Shown one piece after another: positions 24,039-33,875 of a stretch of DNA of 64,000 bases. The stretch comes from Thioalkalivibrio nitratireducens DSM 14787 (GTDB taxonomy: Bacteria > Pseudomonadota > Gammaproteobacteria > Ectothiorhodospirales > Ectothiorhodospiraceae). Each line of letters begins with the position of its first letter. The first letter of the stretch is position 1. The translations under genes and the position numbers were made by a program. Below the pieces are notes generated by a model, which saw only the letters and a list, made by a program, of their open reading frames with translations, was not told the origin of the DNA and ran no database searches. Location: contig NC_019902.2 in the NCBI RefSeq assembly GCF_000321415.2, positions 2,852,001-2,916,000 on the forward strand. The letters run 5' to 3'.

Positions 24039-24746
24039 TTACCGCGCGCTGTTCAGCGTCTGGATGATCTCGATCGCCGGCCGATACCCGGAGATCTGGT
24101 GGCCGCCGCTGGTGATGGTTGCCGGGGTTCCGCTGATCCCCAGTTCCCGCCCTAGGGCCAAATGCTCGTCGGCCGGCGTGTCGCAGTGTGCCTCGGGGAC
24201 CGGCTTGCCTTCCTTCGCGAGATCCATCGCGGCGTTGCGGTCGTCCGAACACCAGATATTGCGCATCACGTCGGGGGATTCCCGCCCCAGCACCGGGTAC
24301 ATGAAGTAGCGGACCTTCACCCCGGCATCCAGGTAAGTCTGCATCTCCTGGTGCTGGCGCCGGCAGTACGGGCAGTTGGGGTCCGTGAACACGTTCATCA
24401 CGTACCGCACTTCCCGCTCGGGAACGTAGACGGTGAGTTCGGAATCAGGGATCTCCGAGAACATGGCGGCACGGGCCTGCTCGCGCGTCTCCTCGGTCAG
24501 ATTCCTCCGGGTCTCCAGATCGATCAGGCTGCCCTGGATCAGGTACCGGCCATCCTCGGATACGTAGAACACGTCTGCCCCGTAGCGCACCTCGAACACG
24601 CCCGGGATGGCGGTGGGCTCGATCGCGTCGGGCGCGTCCGTCGGCACCACCTCGGCCAGGCGCTGCTCGATCGCGTCGCTGGCGGCGGCCGGGGCCGCGA
24701 TCAGCAGGGTCAACAGCGGAATCAGGAGTCTGCGGGGTCGTAGCAT
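24039..24746 (-). CDS. dsbC: periplasmic disulfide isomerase, DsbC family
   Basis: A 235-residue protein with a cleavable signal peptide (LLIPLLTLLIAAPAAAS), an N-terminal DsbC dimerisation domain and a C-terminal thioredoxin fold with active site C125-P-Y-C128. The cis-proline region GTPATI and the extra disulfide cysteines (W-C-SDD and EAHCDTP) fit DsbC rather than DsbA. It shuffles wrong disulfides in the periplasm. It lies on the same strand as, and about 90 bases downstream of, the xerD-type gene. Confidence 0.92.
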   Translation of the reverse strand: MLRPRRLLIPLLTLLIAAPAAASDAIEQRLAEVVPTDAPDAIEPTAIPGVFEVRYGADVFYVSEDGRYLIQGSLIDLETRRNLTEETREQARAAMFSEIPDSELTVYVPEREVRYVMNVFTDPNCPYCRRQHQEMQTYLDAGVKVRYFMYPVLGRESPDVMRNIWCSDDRNAAMDLAKEGKPVPEAHCDTPADEHLALGRELGISGTPATITSGGHQISGYRPAIEIIQTLNSAR

Positions 24747-24839
24747 GGGGGTCTCGTCGGTTGGGTGAAAACGGGCGGCAGTGTACCACTGCCGATGCGC
24801 GCTTCGACCTGCGTGGCAACCCGTAGTTGCAATCGCATG

Positions 24840-25781
24840 TCAACCGCGCGGGTGGTGACGGGCGTGCAGCGCCTGCAGGCGCGCCCGGGCGACGTGCGTG
24901 TAGATCTGCGTGGTCGACAGGCTGCTGTGGCCGAGCAGCATCTGCACCACGCGCAAGTCGGCGCCATGATCGAGCAAATGCGTCGCAAACGCGTGACGCA
25001 GCGTGTGTGGCGACAGCTCAGACGTGATCCCGGCAGCCGCCGCGTAGGCCTTGATGCGGTACCAGAACGCCTGCCGCGTCATGGCACGGCCGCGCCGCGT
25101 CACGAACACCGCCTCGGCCGGCGGATGGCCCTGCATCAGCGCCGGGCGGCCGCGCTCCAGGTAGTCTGCCAGCCAGTCCCCGGCGACCTCTCCCAGCGGC
25201 ACCAGCCGTTCGCGCAATCCCTTGCCGGTGACGCGTAGCACGCCCTGCCTGGGATTCACCTGCGATTGTTCCAGCGCGACGAGCTCGGACACGCGTAGCC
25301 CGGTCGCGTACAGGAGCTCGAGCATTGCCCGGTCGCGCCGTCCCAGCGGATCCTCCGGATCGGGCGCCGCCAGCAGGGCCTCGACCTGGATCTCGGAGAT
25401 GCTCCCGGGCAACGGCCGTCCCAGGCGCGGCGCGTCGATGCGCGCAGTCGGGTCGTCTCGACGCAGGCCGGAGGCGGTGAGAAAGCGATAGAAGCGGCGC
25501 AGACTGGACAGCCAGCGCGCAACCGAGCGCGGACGGGCACCCGCGCGCATGCGCGCGCCGAGGAAGTCGAGCAGATCCGACCGGCTGGCGTCGGCCAGGC
25601 CCACCCCGCGCGGGTGCAGCCACCGGGCCAGCGCGGTCAGGTCGCGTCGGTAGGCATCGAGGGTCAGGCGCGCCAGGCCCTCGACCGCCCAGAGTTCGTC
25701 AAGAAACCGGTCGAGGGCCGGGTCCGGGCGCAAGGGCCCGGGCCCGTGCCCTGCCGGATTGGCCTCAGTCCTTCGCGGCAC
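24840..25781 (-). CDS. xerD: tyrosine recombinase XerD-like
   Basis: About 313 residues. The N-terminal SAM-like core-binding domain ([23 protein letters not shown]) and the C-terminal catalytic domain show the R-H-R-H-Y set: R in TGLRVSEL, H-x-x-R in [13 protein letters not shown] in [12 protein letters not shown] and the terminal Y. The sequence and the neighbouring dsbC match the xerD-dsbC order of gammaproteobacteria. XerD with XerC resolves chromosome dimers at dif. The start is uncertain: ATG at 25823 would overlap the slipin gene by 59 bases, GTG at 25781 by 17. Confidence 0.9.
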   Translation of the reverse strand: MPRRTEANPAGHGPGPLRPDPALDRFLDELWAVEGLARLTLDAYRRDLTALARWLHPRGVGLADASRSDLLDFLGARMRAGARPRSVARWLSSLRRFYRFLTASGLRRDDPTARIDAPRLGRPLPGSISEIQVEALLAAPDPEDPLGRRDRAMLELLYATGLRVSELVALEQSQVNPRQGVLRVTGKGLRERLVPLGEVAGDWLADYLERGRPALMQGHPPAEAVFVTRRGRAMTRQAFWYRIKAYAAAAGITSELSPHTLRHAFATHLLDHGADLRVVQMLLGHSSLSTTQIYTHVARARLQALHARHHPRG

Positions 25782-26556
25782 CGGCCGCGGTGCCGTGGGC
25801 TCCGAACTTCGCGGCGATGGCATCGAAGACCTTGGTCAGTTCCATCGGCAGCGGGAAGAAGATCGTATTGCTCTGGCCGCTGTTGGACATGTCGGCCATC
25901 GTCTGCAGATAGCGCAGCTGCAGCGCTGCCGGGTTCTGGCTGATGATGTTCGCCGCCTGCGACAGTTTCTCGGCCGCCTGCAGCTCGCCCTCGGCGTGAA
26001 TGACCTTCGCGCGCCGCTCGCGCTCGGCCTCGGCCTGGCGCGCAATCGCGCGGATCATGGACTCGTTCAGGTCCACGTGCTTGATCTCGACGTTGGTGAC
26101 CTTGATGCCCCAGGAGTCGGTCTGGGCATCGAGAATCTCCTGGATGTCGGTGTTGAGCTTGTCCCGTTCGGAGAGCATTTCGTCGAGGTCGTGCTTGCCC
26201 AGTACCGAGCGCAGCGTGGTCTGCGCCAACTGGCTCGTGGCCGCGAAATAGTCCTCGACCTGGATCACCGACTTGGCCGAATCGACCACGCGGAAGTAGA
26301 GCACCGCGTTCACCCGCACCGTCACGTTGTCCTGCGAGATCACGTCCTGGCTGGGCACGTCGAGGGTAATGATGCGCAGGTCTACCTTCACCATCTGCTG
26401 GATGCCCGGGATGATGATGATCAGGCCCGGCCCCTTCACCGACTGGAAACGTCCGAGGAAGAAGACCACGCCACGCTCGTACTCGCGCAGCACCTTGATG
26501 GACATCGCGATCAGCGCGACGACGATCACCAGTGGGAACAGATATGCACCGGTCAT
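25765..26556 (-). CDS. slipin / SPFH-domain membrane protein (stomatin-like)
   Basis: A 263-residue protein with one N-terminal membrane segment ([19 protein letters not shown]), then an SPFH/Band 7 domain ([22 protein letters not shown] ... [12 protein letters not shown]) and a coiled-coil region rich in Ala, Glu and Arg. It is the partner of the NfeD-type protease encoded just upstream (67 bases), a classic pair (YbbK/QmcA-like or stomatin operon partner protein) in membrane quality control. The ATG at 26556 follows AAGGAG. Confidence 0.93.
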   Translation of the reverse strand: MTGAYLFPLVIVVALIAMSIKVLREYERGVVFFLGRFQSVKGPGLIIIIPGIQQMVKVDLRIITLDVPSQDVISQDNVTVRVNAVLYFRVVDSAKSVIQVEDYFAATSQLAQTTLRSVLGKHDLDEMLSERDKLNTDIQEILDAQTDSWGIKVTNVEIKHVDLNESMIRAIARQAEAERERRAKVIHAEGELQAAEKLSQAANIISQNPAALQLRYLQTMADMSNSGQSNTIFFPLPMELTKVFDAIAAKFGAHGTAAGAAKD

Positions 26557-26623
26557 TGCGTGTACTCCTTCACTTGGGTTGTTCTGGGCGCGCCCGGCCG
26601 CGGTGGCGACCGGGCGCGCGATG

Positions 26624-28126
26624 TCAGGACGCCGGTCGGGCGGCGTCGGCGGACTCCTCGGCAACCGGCTCGACCTTCAGCCGGAGCCCCTCGACGGCAA
26701 CGACGCGGACCTTCTGCCCCCGTTCCACCGGCGCGGTGGTCTCCGCGGTCCACAACTCGCTATGGACGAACACCCGTCCGCTGTGGTCGAAGTCCTCGCG
26801 TGCCTCGCCGACCATACCCACCATGTGATCCCGACCGATCGTCGGCCGGACCCGGCGCAGGCGGAACAGGCGCCCGAGCACCCAGATGGAGAACACGGCA
26901 ACGACCAGCGCCGTCCCCACGACCAGCGGCAGCGAAATGTTCAGATTCGGATCGTCCCACAAGATGATGGACCCCGTGATGAATGCAATGATGCCACCGA
27001 TGCCCAGCACCCCGAAACTCGGCAGAAACGCCTCGGCGACCATGAAGATCAGGCCCAGCAGGATCAGTGCGAGCCCCGCGTAGTTTACCGGCATCACCTG
27101 CAATGCATAGAACGCCAGCACCAGCGAGATCGCGCCGATCACGCCGGGGTAGATCGATCCCGGGTTCGAGAGCTCGAAAATGATCCCGTAAATTCCGATC
27201 AGCATCAGGATATAGGCGATGTTCGGGCTGGTGATCACCGCCAGCAGGTTGGTGCGCCAGTCCGGATCGACCGTGATCACCTCGATGTTCTCGGTGTTCA
27301 GCACCCGATCGCCCCAGGGCATGCGGACGCTGTGCCCATGCAGTTGCTCCAGCAGGTCATCGAGATTGTCCGCGACGAATTCGATCACGTTCTTTTCCAG
27401 GGCCTCGCGCGCGGTCAGGTTCACCCCCTCGCGCACCGCGAGTTCGGCCCAGTCCGCGTTGCGGTCGAAGCGCTCGGCGAGTCCCCGAATGTACGCGACC
27501 GCATCCTCGAGCACCTTGCGCTCCATCGCGGTCTCGCCGCGGCGCGGTTTGTCCTCGTCGACCTCCTCGTCGTTCGCCTCCGCGCCGTTGGCGTCGGTCT
27601 CCTGCGCATCGTCGCCGTTCGTTGCGTCGTCGTTCCCGTTGCCGCGGTCATCGCCGCGCGACGGCCGGCTGCCGCCGTCGTCCATGCCCGGGAACCCCCC
27701 GCCGCCCATCTGCACCGGCGTGGCCGAACCCAAGTTTGTGGCCGGCGTCATCGCCGCGACGTGGGATCCGTACATCATGTAGGTACCGGCACTCGCGGCG
27801 CGTGCGCCGGCCGGATGCACGTAGGTCACCACCGGCACGTCCGCGGCCAGCATCGCCTTCACGATGTCGCGCATCGACGAATCCAGCCCGCCGGGGGTGT
27901 CGAGTTGCAGCACCATCAGCTCGGCGTCTTCCCGCTCCGCGCGCGCAATGCCGCGTATGATGTAGTCGCCGGTGGCCGGTCCGATCGAGTCGGCCACGGT
28001 CAGCAACAGGGCCTGCGGGCGATCCTCCTCGTCCCCCGAGGCCGCCAGCAGCCAGCCGGCCGCGAATGCCAGGCAGGTCGCCCAGAGGATCCAGCGAAGA
28101 ATTGGGGTCTTTTTCAGCACGCGCAT
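26624..28126 (-). CDS. long-form NfeD: membrane-bound ClpP-class serine protease with NfeD domain
   Basis: A 500-residue protein. An N-terminal signal or anchor is followed by a ClpP-like domain (LQLDTPGG, catalytic S112 in ASAGTYMM, likely lysine K204 in [13 protein letters not shown]), four or five membrane segments (about residues 290-420) and a C-terminal OB-fold NfeD domain. Between S112 and K204 lies an acidic low-complexity insert (residues about 149-193, rich in D, G, N, E). Family members cut stomatin-type partners, and a slipin gene follows 67 bases downstream. The start ATG (28124-28126) overlaps the ATG of divergent mobA. Confidence 0.93.
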   Translation of the reverse strand: MRVLKKTPILRWILWATCLAFAAGWLLAASGDEEDRPQALLLTVADSIGPATGDYIIRGIARAEREDAELMVLQLDTPGGLDSSMRDIVKAMLAADVPVVTYVHPAGARAASAGTYMMYGSHVAAMTPATNLGSATPVQMGGGGFPGMDDGGSRPSRGDDRGNGNDDATNGDDAQETDANGAEANDEEVDEDKPRRGETAMERKVLEDAVAYIRGLAERFDRNADWAELAVREGVNLTAREALEKNVIEFVADNLDDLLEQLHGHSVRMPWGDRVLNTENIEVITVDPDWRTNLLAVITSPNIAYILMLIGIYGIIFELSNPGSIYPGVIGAISLVLAFYALQVMPVNYAGLALILLGLIFMVAEAFLPSFGVLGIGGIIAFITGSIILWDDPNLNISLPLVVGTALVVAVFSIWVLGRLFRLRRVRPTIGRDHMVGMVGEAREDFDHSGRVFVHSELWTAETTAPVERGQKVRVVAVEGLRLKVEPVAEESADAARPAS

Positions 28127-28757
28127 GGTCGAAATCCTGAACGTCACGAATGAAGCCGGCAACGGCGAGCGTTCCGTCGGCCTGATTCTGGCCGGCGGGC
28201 AGGGCCGCCGCATGGGCGGGGCCAACAAGGGCTGGCTCGTCTGGCACGGCCGCCCCCTCATCCTACACGCTATCGAGCGTCTGGGGCCGCAAGTCCACCG
28301 CCTCGCGATCAGCAGCAACACTGCTGTGGACCAGTACCGGAATCTGGGGTTTCCGGTACTCCGCGACCGGCACGCCGATTACCGCGGTCCGCTGGCCGGG
28401 ATTGCCGCGGCACTCGCCCGCTATCCGGGGTACGGCCTGCTGTGCGTACCGGTGGATGCACCACAGCTCCCGCGCGACCTCGCCGAACGCCTGGCCGCAG
28501 CACTGAGGGACGGCGGCGCCGAGGTGGCGATGGCTCACGACGGCACACGCCTGCAACCACTGTTCGTGCTGCTGCGCGCCACGCCCGGGGGTACTCTCGC
28601 CACCGATCTGGCCCGCGATCTGGACGCGGGGCCGCTGGCGGCCGGCGCCTGGCTCTGCTCGCGCCGGCACCGGGTCGTCGACTTCTCGGACCAGCCCGAA
28701 GCTTTCGTCAACCTGAACCGCCCCGAGGATCTCGAGCGCGGCACGCGAACGCGATGA
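28125..28757 (+). CDS. mobA: molybdenum cofactor guanylyltransferase MobA
   Basis: A 210-residue enzyme that joins GMP to molybdopterin to form the bis-MGD cofactor of DMSO reductase-family enzymes. It has the nucleotide-binding signature LILAGGQGRRMGGANKGWL, DRHADYRGPLAGI and VPVDAPQLP. Only one usable ATG precedes the conserved core, at 28125, overlapping the nfeD ATG head to head. mobB and moeA follow on the same strand. Confidence 0.94.
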   Translation: MVEILNVTNEAGNGERSVGLILAGGQGRRMGGANKGWLVWHGRPLILHAIERLGPQVHRLAISSNTAVDQYRNLGFPVLRDRHADYRGPLAGIAAALARYPGYGLLCVPVDAPQLPRDLAERLAAALRDGGAEVAMAHDGTRLQPLFVLLRATPGGTLATDLARDLDAGPLAAGAWLCSRRHRVVDFSDQPEAFVNLNRPEDLERGTRTR

Positions 28758-29142
28758 CCGTTCCCCGTCGCTGGCGCTTCCTTCCGGCTGTTCGCGATCG
28801 GTTCCTGACGGCAGGTGGGAGACGGGGGCGCTGCGCTCTTCCGCCCGCGTCACCGACAACCCCGGCGCCGCGGTCCGCCAGGCGCAACGAAGTGTGGCCA
28901 CCCGCCGCCCTGGAAAGCCCGCCGCGCCTGACCCGCCCACGGCGTTCGACGGATGACGGATGACGGATGACGGCGCATTTACGGATCGCCCGAGGCGGGA
29001 GCAGCGGGTTCGCTCACGCCAAGGGTTTCACAAGCCTCGAACCCGGCCCTGTACCCCGGGTGCCAACGGGCCGGCGCTCGGGTATCCTCGAACGCCGGGA
29101 AACGAACCCCGGCGCCCCATGAACCGGACCGTGGAAACGATC
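28758..29142. other. intergenic stretch between mobA and mobB, no gene recognised
   Basis: About 385 bases with no convincing coding frame, RNA gene or promoter. It contains a short heptamer repeat at 28948-28973. An in-frame ATG at 29119 could extend mobB by eight residues. Confidence 0.5.
28948..28973. repeat. short tandem repeat, (GACGGAT)x3 plus GACGG
   Basis: Three perfect heptamers and a partial fourth in the noncoding gap between mobA and mobB. Confidence 0.9.
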
Positions 29143-29700
29143 ATGGACTCAGACAAACACCCGCCGCCTCTGCTCGGATTCGCCGCCTGGAGCGGCGCCG
29201 GGAAGACCACGCTGCTCACGCGGCTGTTGCCGGTTCTGCGCAGCGGCGGTCTCGAGATCGCGATGATCAAGCATGCCCACCACGATTTCGACATCGACCA
29301 TCCGGGCAAGGACAGCCACGTGCTGCGCAAGGCCGGTGCCTCGCAGATGCTGGTCGCGTCCAGCCGCCGCTGGGCGCTGATGGTCGAGAACCCCCCGGAG
29401 CGGGAGATCGACCCGGTGCTGGACGATCTGGTGGCGCGAATCGACCCGCGCCGCGCCGATCTGATCCTGGTCGAGGGTTTCAAGCGCGAGCCGATCCCGA
29501 AGATCGAGATCCATCGCCCGGCGCTGGGCAGGCCGCTGCTGTGCACCGGCGATCCGAACATCATCGCGGTGGCGACCGATCGGCCTGAAGCCGTACCCGA
29601 AGGCATCCCGGTGCTGGCGCTAGACGCAGTCGGGGAGATCGCTGCATTCATCGGCAAGCGGTTCCAGCTGCCGGGCTTCGCACATCCAACCGCGCCATGA
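29143..29700 (+). CDS. mobB: molybdopterin-guanine dinucleotide biosynthesis adaptor MobB
   Basis: About 185 residues. A P-loop GTPase that aids MobA. Walker A is AAWSGAGKTTLL; IKHAHHDFDIDHPGKDSH and LILVEGFKREPIPKIE are family signatures. ATG 29143 has GGAA at a good distance; ATG 29119, in frame, is an alternative. The stop overlaps an upstream in-frame ATG of moeA (ATGA at 29697), so the genes form one transcript. Confidence 0.93.
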   Translation: MDSDKHPPPLLGFAAWSGAGKTTLLTRLLPVLRSGGLEIAMIKHAHHDFDIDHPGKDSHVLRKAGASQMLVASSRRWALMVENPPEREIDPVLDDLVARIDPRRADLILVEGFKREPIPKIEIHRPALGRPLLCTGDPNIIAVATDRPEAVPEGIPVLALDAVGEIAAFIGKRFQLPGFAHPTAP

Positions 29701-29717
29701 CCGTGGAGGAGACCTGC

Positions 29718-30941
29718 ATGGACGAATCCGACCCGAACGCGCTAACCGTCGAACAGGCGCTGGAACGGATCCTGGCAACCACCGAACGGGTGACCGGCTC
29801 CGAGGCGGTCGCATTGCCGGATGCGCTCGACCGCATCCTGGCCGAACCGGTGGCAGCGCGGATCGACGTCCCTCCGGCACGCAACGCGGCGATGGACGGC
29901 TACGCGCTCGCCGCTGCAGACGGCGACGCCGGAAGCCGGCTGCGCATCGCGGGCATATCGGCCGCCGGGCATCCGTGGGACGGCGCCCTGGGCGCCGGCG
30001 AATGCATCCGCATCCTGACCGGTGCCGTGGTTCCCGACAGCGCCGATACGGTGGTGATGCAGGAGCACGTGACCGTGGATGGGGACCACATCACCCTGGC
30101 CACCGATGCCCGGCGCGGTGCCAACGTCCGCAATCCCGGCGAGGACACGCGGGCCGGCACCGTAATCCTCGACACCGGGCGCCGGCTGACCCCGGCGGAT
30201 ATCGGGCTGCTGGCCTCCCAGGGTATCGGCGAGGTTCCGGTGGTGCGCCGACCGCGGGTGGCCTTCTTCACCACCGGGGACGAGCTGGCGCCGATCGGGC
30301 AGCCGCTGAAACCGGGCCAGATCCACGACAGCAACCGGCATACCCTGCGCGCGCTGCTGAGCCGCTACCCGGTGGTGTTCGAGGACCTGGGCGTGATCGC
30401 CGACACCGAGGAAGCGGTACGCTCGGCCCTGACCCGCGCCGGGGAGAGCGCGGACCTGATCCTGACCACTGGCGGCGTCTCGGTTGGCGATGCCGACTTC
30501 GTGACCCGCCTGCTGCAGCGCGAAGGCGAGGTCGGTTTCTGGAAGGTCGCGATGAAGCCTGGGCGGCCGCTTGCCTTCGGCCGCTTCGGCCAGGCCCTGT
30601 TCCTGGGACTTCCCGGAAACCCGGTCTCGGCGATGGCGACCTTTTCGCTGTTCGTCCGTCCCGCGCTGCTCCGGCTGTGTGGTACCGAACCGGCGCCGCC
30701 ATGGACGCTGCGTGCCCGCCTGCTGGAGAATCTGCGCAAGCACTCCGGGCGCACCGACTTCCAGCGCGGGGTGCTGGAACGGCGGGATGGCGAATGGGTC
30801 GTGCGTTCCACCGGCGGCCAGGGTTCGCACCAGCTGCGCTCGATGAGCCTCGCCAATGCCTACATCGTGCTGCCTCGCGAAAGCCGCGGCGCGGAGGCAG
30901 GCGAGCAGGTGGACGTGATCCCGTTCCATTCGGTGTTCTAA
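29718..30941 (+). CDS. moeA: molybdopterin molybdenumtransferase MoeA
   Basis: A 407-residue enzyme that inserts molybdate into adenylated molybdopterin. Signatures include PPARNAAMDGYAL, GECIRILTGAVVP, NVRNPGEDTRAG, the MoCF-like domain with GDELAPIGQPLKPGQIHDSN and TTGGVSVGDADF, and FLGLPGNPVSAM. The ATG at 29718 follows GGAGGAG, better than the ATG at 29697, which overlaps the mobB stop. With mobA and mobB it forms a cofactor locus, implying a molybdoenzyme elsewhere in the genome. Confidence 0.95.
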   Translation: MDESDPNALTVEQALERILATTERVTGSEAVALPDALDRILAEPVAARIDVPPARNAAMDGYALAAADGDAGSRLRIAGISAAGHPWDGALGAGECIRILTGAVVPDSADTVVMQEHVTVDGDHITLATDARRGANVRNPGEDTRAGTVILDTGRRLTPADIGLLASQGIGEVPVVRRPRVAFFTTGDELAPIGQPLKPGQIHDSNRHTLRALLSRYPVVFEDLGVIADTEEAVRSALTRAGESADLILTTGGVSVGDADFVTRLLQREGEVGFWKVAMKPGRPLAFGRFGQALFLGLPGNPVSAMATFSLFVRPALLRLCGTEPAPPWTLRARLLENLRKHSGRTDFQRGVLERRDGEWVVRSTGGQGSHQLRSMSLANAYIVLPRESRGAEAGEQVDVIPFHSVF

Positions 30942-31011
30942 CCGTGCGAGCGTGCTGTTCCGCGCCGGCCCTGCGCCCCCCGGTGCCCCGGTACCCGGCC
31001 TCCTGCCGCTG

Positions 31012-31533
31012 ATGGCGGACCCAACGGCCTCCGGGGATCCGGTCGGCCTGCTGCGCCGTTTCGCCGCGATGTTCTACGATGGCTTGCTCGTTCTCGCGGT
31101 GTGGTTGGTGCTCGGGCTATCGTTCCTGGCCATCGGCACGCTGACCGGGCCGCCCCCCGTTCCGGTGCTGCTGGCCGCCCAACTCGTCGCGGCCTGGGCC
31201 TTTTTCACCTGGTTCTGGACGCGAACCGGGCAGACGCTGGGCATGCAGGCCTGGAACGTGCAGCTGCATGGCGAGCACGGCGGGCGGGTACACCTGTGGA
31301 AGGCGACGCTGCGCTACCTGGTGGCGCTGGCACAGTGGCTGCTCTTGCTGTTCGCGGTACACCTGGCACGCGAGTACGGCGCGGTGGCCAGCATCACCGT
31401 CACTGCGCTGCTGCTGATCGGCATCGGGCTCAGCCAGCTGCACCCTCGCCGCCTGATGCTCCACGACTGGCTCTCCGGCACCACACTGGTGCGCATCGCG
31501 CGACAGGCACCCCCGCATACGCGCCAGCGCTGA
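31012..31533 (+). CDS. RDD-family membrane protein
   Basis: A protein of about 173 residues with three to four membrane segments. It has the RDD pattern: arginine and aspartate in LLRRFAAMFYDGLLV, and aspartate in LHDWLSGTTLV, with TGQTLGMQAWNVQL between. RDD proteins are poorly characterised; some move ions or compatible solutes. The start is uncertain: ATG 31012 lacks a clear ribosome-binding site, and a GTG at 30952, 10 bases past moeA, would add 20 residues. Confidence 0.8.
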   Translation: MADPTASGDPVGLLRRFAAMFYDGLLVLAVWLVLGLSFLAIGTLTGPPPVPVLLAAQLVAAWAFFTWFWTRTGQTLGMQAWNVQLHGEHGGRVHLWKATLRYLVALAQWLLLLFAVHLAREYGAVASITVTALLLIGIGLSQLHPRRLMLHDWLSGTTLVRIARQAPPHTRQR

Positions 31534-31771
31534 GGCTTCGCGGGGCCCACGGCCACAACGATTTTGCGCGCCCCTCCAACGGGTACGGCGCGCCCGACGC
31601 ACCCGCATCGAGACCGCCCCCCGTTACCCGGTTCCACAGGCCTTCGGTGCACGCGGCACCGGATGCCGGGCGGTTTGCGATCCTGCGCCCGGTTGCCGAT
31701 GATGAGCGCCTCCATGCCCCGGGCGCCGACCGGCTCAGGGCCCACTGTACCCGACGCCTGCGACGGATCCC

Positions 31772-33733
31772 ATGTACGAACAAGTCTCCCACTCGCTGCT
31801 GAACGAGATCCTCGACGAACTGAAGCCGGAGATCCGGCGCCAGGATCTGCGCTATTTCTATACGCGTCTGGGTGCGAACTTCTACGCGATCTACTCGTTG
31901 TTCCACGCGCTGTACGGCACACGCGAGGATTTCAGGGAGAAGGCCATCAAGCTGGTCGAGGTGATGGCAAGCCGCTACATCGAGCGCTCCGCCGAACTGG
32001 AGGCGCAGGACAAGGAGCGGGAACTCAACCACAACTGGTTCCTGAACCAGGAGTGGGTCGCGATGGCACTGTACGCCGACGGCTTTGCAGGCAACCTCGA
32101 CGGTCTCTGTTCCCGCATTTACTACCTGCAGGAACTCGGCGTGAACATGCTGCACATCATGCCGATGTTGCTCTGCCCCGAGGACGCCAGCGACGGCGGC
32201 TATGCGGTCAGTGACTTTCGCCGGATCGATCCCCGAGTGGGCAGCCTCGAAGAACTGCAGCAACTGGGGGCGTCGATGCGCAAGCGCGGCATGCTGCTGA
32301 CGCTGGACGTGGTCGTGAACCACACTTCCGACGAGCACGAATGGGCACAGAAAGCGCGCGCCGGGGACAAGAAATACCAGGACTACTACTACATCTTCCC
32401 CAACCGCGACATCCCGGACATGTTCGAGGAGACCATGCCCGAGATCTTTCCGGAAACCTCGCCCGGTAACTTCACCTACGACGAGGAAATGGGCCAGTGG
32501 GTGATGACGGTCTTCAACTCGTTCCAGTGGGACCTGAACTACAGCAACCCCGACGTCTTCATCGAGATGCTCGACGTGCTGTTGTTCTGGGCCAACCAGG
32601 GAGCCGACATCCTGCGCCTCGACGCGGTCGCGTTCCTCTGGAAGAAGATTGGCACCACCAGCCAGAACGAGCGCGAGGCGCACCTGATCCTGCAGCTGAT
32701 GAAGGACTGCTGTCAGGTCACCGCACCGGGCGTGCTGTTCATCGCCGAGGCGATCGTCGCTCCGCTCGAGATCATCAAGTACTTCGGCGAGGACGCGGTG
32801 ATCGCGAAGGAATGCGAGATCGCATACAACGCCACTTTCATGGCCCTGCTCTGGGACGCGATGGCGACACGCAACGCGCGCCTGCTGAACCTCGGCATCA
32901 AGAGCCTGCCGAACAAGCTCGACCGCGCGACCTGGCTGAACTACGTGCGCTGCCACGACGACATCGGGCTCGGGTTCGACGACCGCGACATCGTGGCCGC
33001 CGGCTACGAGCCCTTCGCCCACCGCAAGTTCCTGGTCGACTACTTCACCGGCCAGTACGAGGGTTCGGACGCCCGCGGCCAGCCCTTCGGCCGCAACGAG
33101 AAAACCGGCGATGCGCGCATCTCCGGTTCGCTGGCGTCGCTCGCCGGCCTCGAGAATGCGCTCGAGGCCGGCGACGAGAAGGCGATCGACCGCGCGATCC
33201 AGCGCATCCTGCTGCTGCACGGAATGATCATGTCGTTCGGCGGTATCCCGCTGCTGTACTACGGTGACGATATCGGCACGCTCAGCGACTACAGCTATCT
33301 TCGGGATCCGAACAAGGCCGGCGACAGCCGCTGGATGAACCGCCCGCGCATCGACTGGGAGAAAGCCGAACGCCGACACCAGCACGGAACCGTCGAGCAG
33401 CGCATCTTCGACGGCATCCGCAAGATGATCGCGGCGCGCAAGGGCATTCCGGCGTTCGCGGATTTCAACAACCGTGAACTGATCGATCTCGACAATCCGC
33501 ACCTGTTCGCGTACCTGCGCACACACCCGGAACAGCAGCAGTCGTGTGCAGTGCTGGTGGTCGCGAACTTCGACGCGAACCCGCAGTATCTCGAGCTGAA
33601 CCAGATCCGCTACCGCAGCCTGTACCTGCGCGGTACGCTGCAGGATCTGCACACCGGCGAGATCCCCCGGCTGTTCAACGACCGGCTCGTGATCCCCCCC
33701 TATCGCTTCTACTGGCTCGGCCACGCCCGGTAG
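31772..33733 (+). CDS. amylosucrase (GH13 family, subfamily 4 type)
   Basis: A 653-residue alpha-amylase superfamily enzyme, close to the roughly 640 residues of known amylosucrases. It has the helical N-terminal domain, the (beta/alpha)8 barrel with nucleophile D284 (ILRLDAVAF), acid/base E326 (FIAEAIVAP) and HDD at 395-397 (RCHDDIGLG), plus the subfamily features DGGYAVSDFR and RWMNRPRIDW around the sucrose pocket. Amylosucrases convert sucrose to an alpha-1,4-glucan plus fructose. There is no signal peptide, so it is cytosolic. No sucrose synthesis gene is seen nearby; a related sucrose hydrolase is the alternative. Confidence 0.88.
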   Translation: MYEQVSHSLLNEILDELKPEIRRQDLRYFYTRLGANFYAIYSLFHALYGTREDFREKAIKLVEVMASRYIERSAELEAQDKERELNHNWFLNQEWVAMALYADGFAGNLDGLCSRIYYLQELGVNMLHIMPMLLCPEDASDGGYAVSDFRRIDPRVGSLEELQQLGASMRKRGMLLTLDVVVNHTSDEHEWAQKARAGDKKYQDYYYIFPNRDIPDMFEETMPEIFPETSPGNFTYDEEMGQWVMTVFNSFQWDLNYSNPDVFIEMLDVLLFWANQGADILRLDAVAFLWKKIGTTSQNEREAHLILQLMKDCCQVTAPGVLFIAEAIVAPLEIIKYFGEDAVIAKECEIAYNATFMALLWDAMATRNARLLNLGIKSLPNKLDRATWLNYVRCHDDIGLGFDDRDIVAAGYEPFAHRKFLVDYFTGQYEGSDARGQPFGRNEKTGDARISGSLASLAGLENALEAGDEKAIDRAIQRILLLHGMIMSFGGIPLLYYGDDIGTLSDYSYLRDPNKAGDSRWMNRPRIDWEKAERRHQHGTVEQRIFDGIRKMIAARKGIPAFADFNNRELIDLDNPHLFAYLRTHPEQQQSCAVLVVANFDANPQYLELNQIRYRSLYLRGTLQDLHTGEIPRLFNDRLVIPPYRFYWLGHAR

Positions 33734-33875
33734 ACCGTCGCCGCCTACCGCTACGAGGGCGGTCGCTTGCTGCCCCGGCCGCGGCACCAGCCGATGACCG
33801 GGTGCTGTCCGGCGATGCCCTGCCCGATCGCGGGCGCACTTCGTTCATGGATCGGGGATGGGCGCTTGCGCCCGA

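Noticed and set aside
24840-25823. The xerD-type recombinase as an integrase of a mobile element
   Set aside because: It has the size and neighbours (dsbC) of housekeeping XerD, with no att repeats or phage genes near it.
31430-33787. 785-residue open frame opposite the amylosucrase gene
   Set aside because: Antisense shadow; the plus-strand frame contains the clear GH13 catalytic residues.
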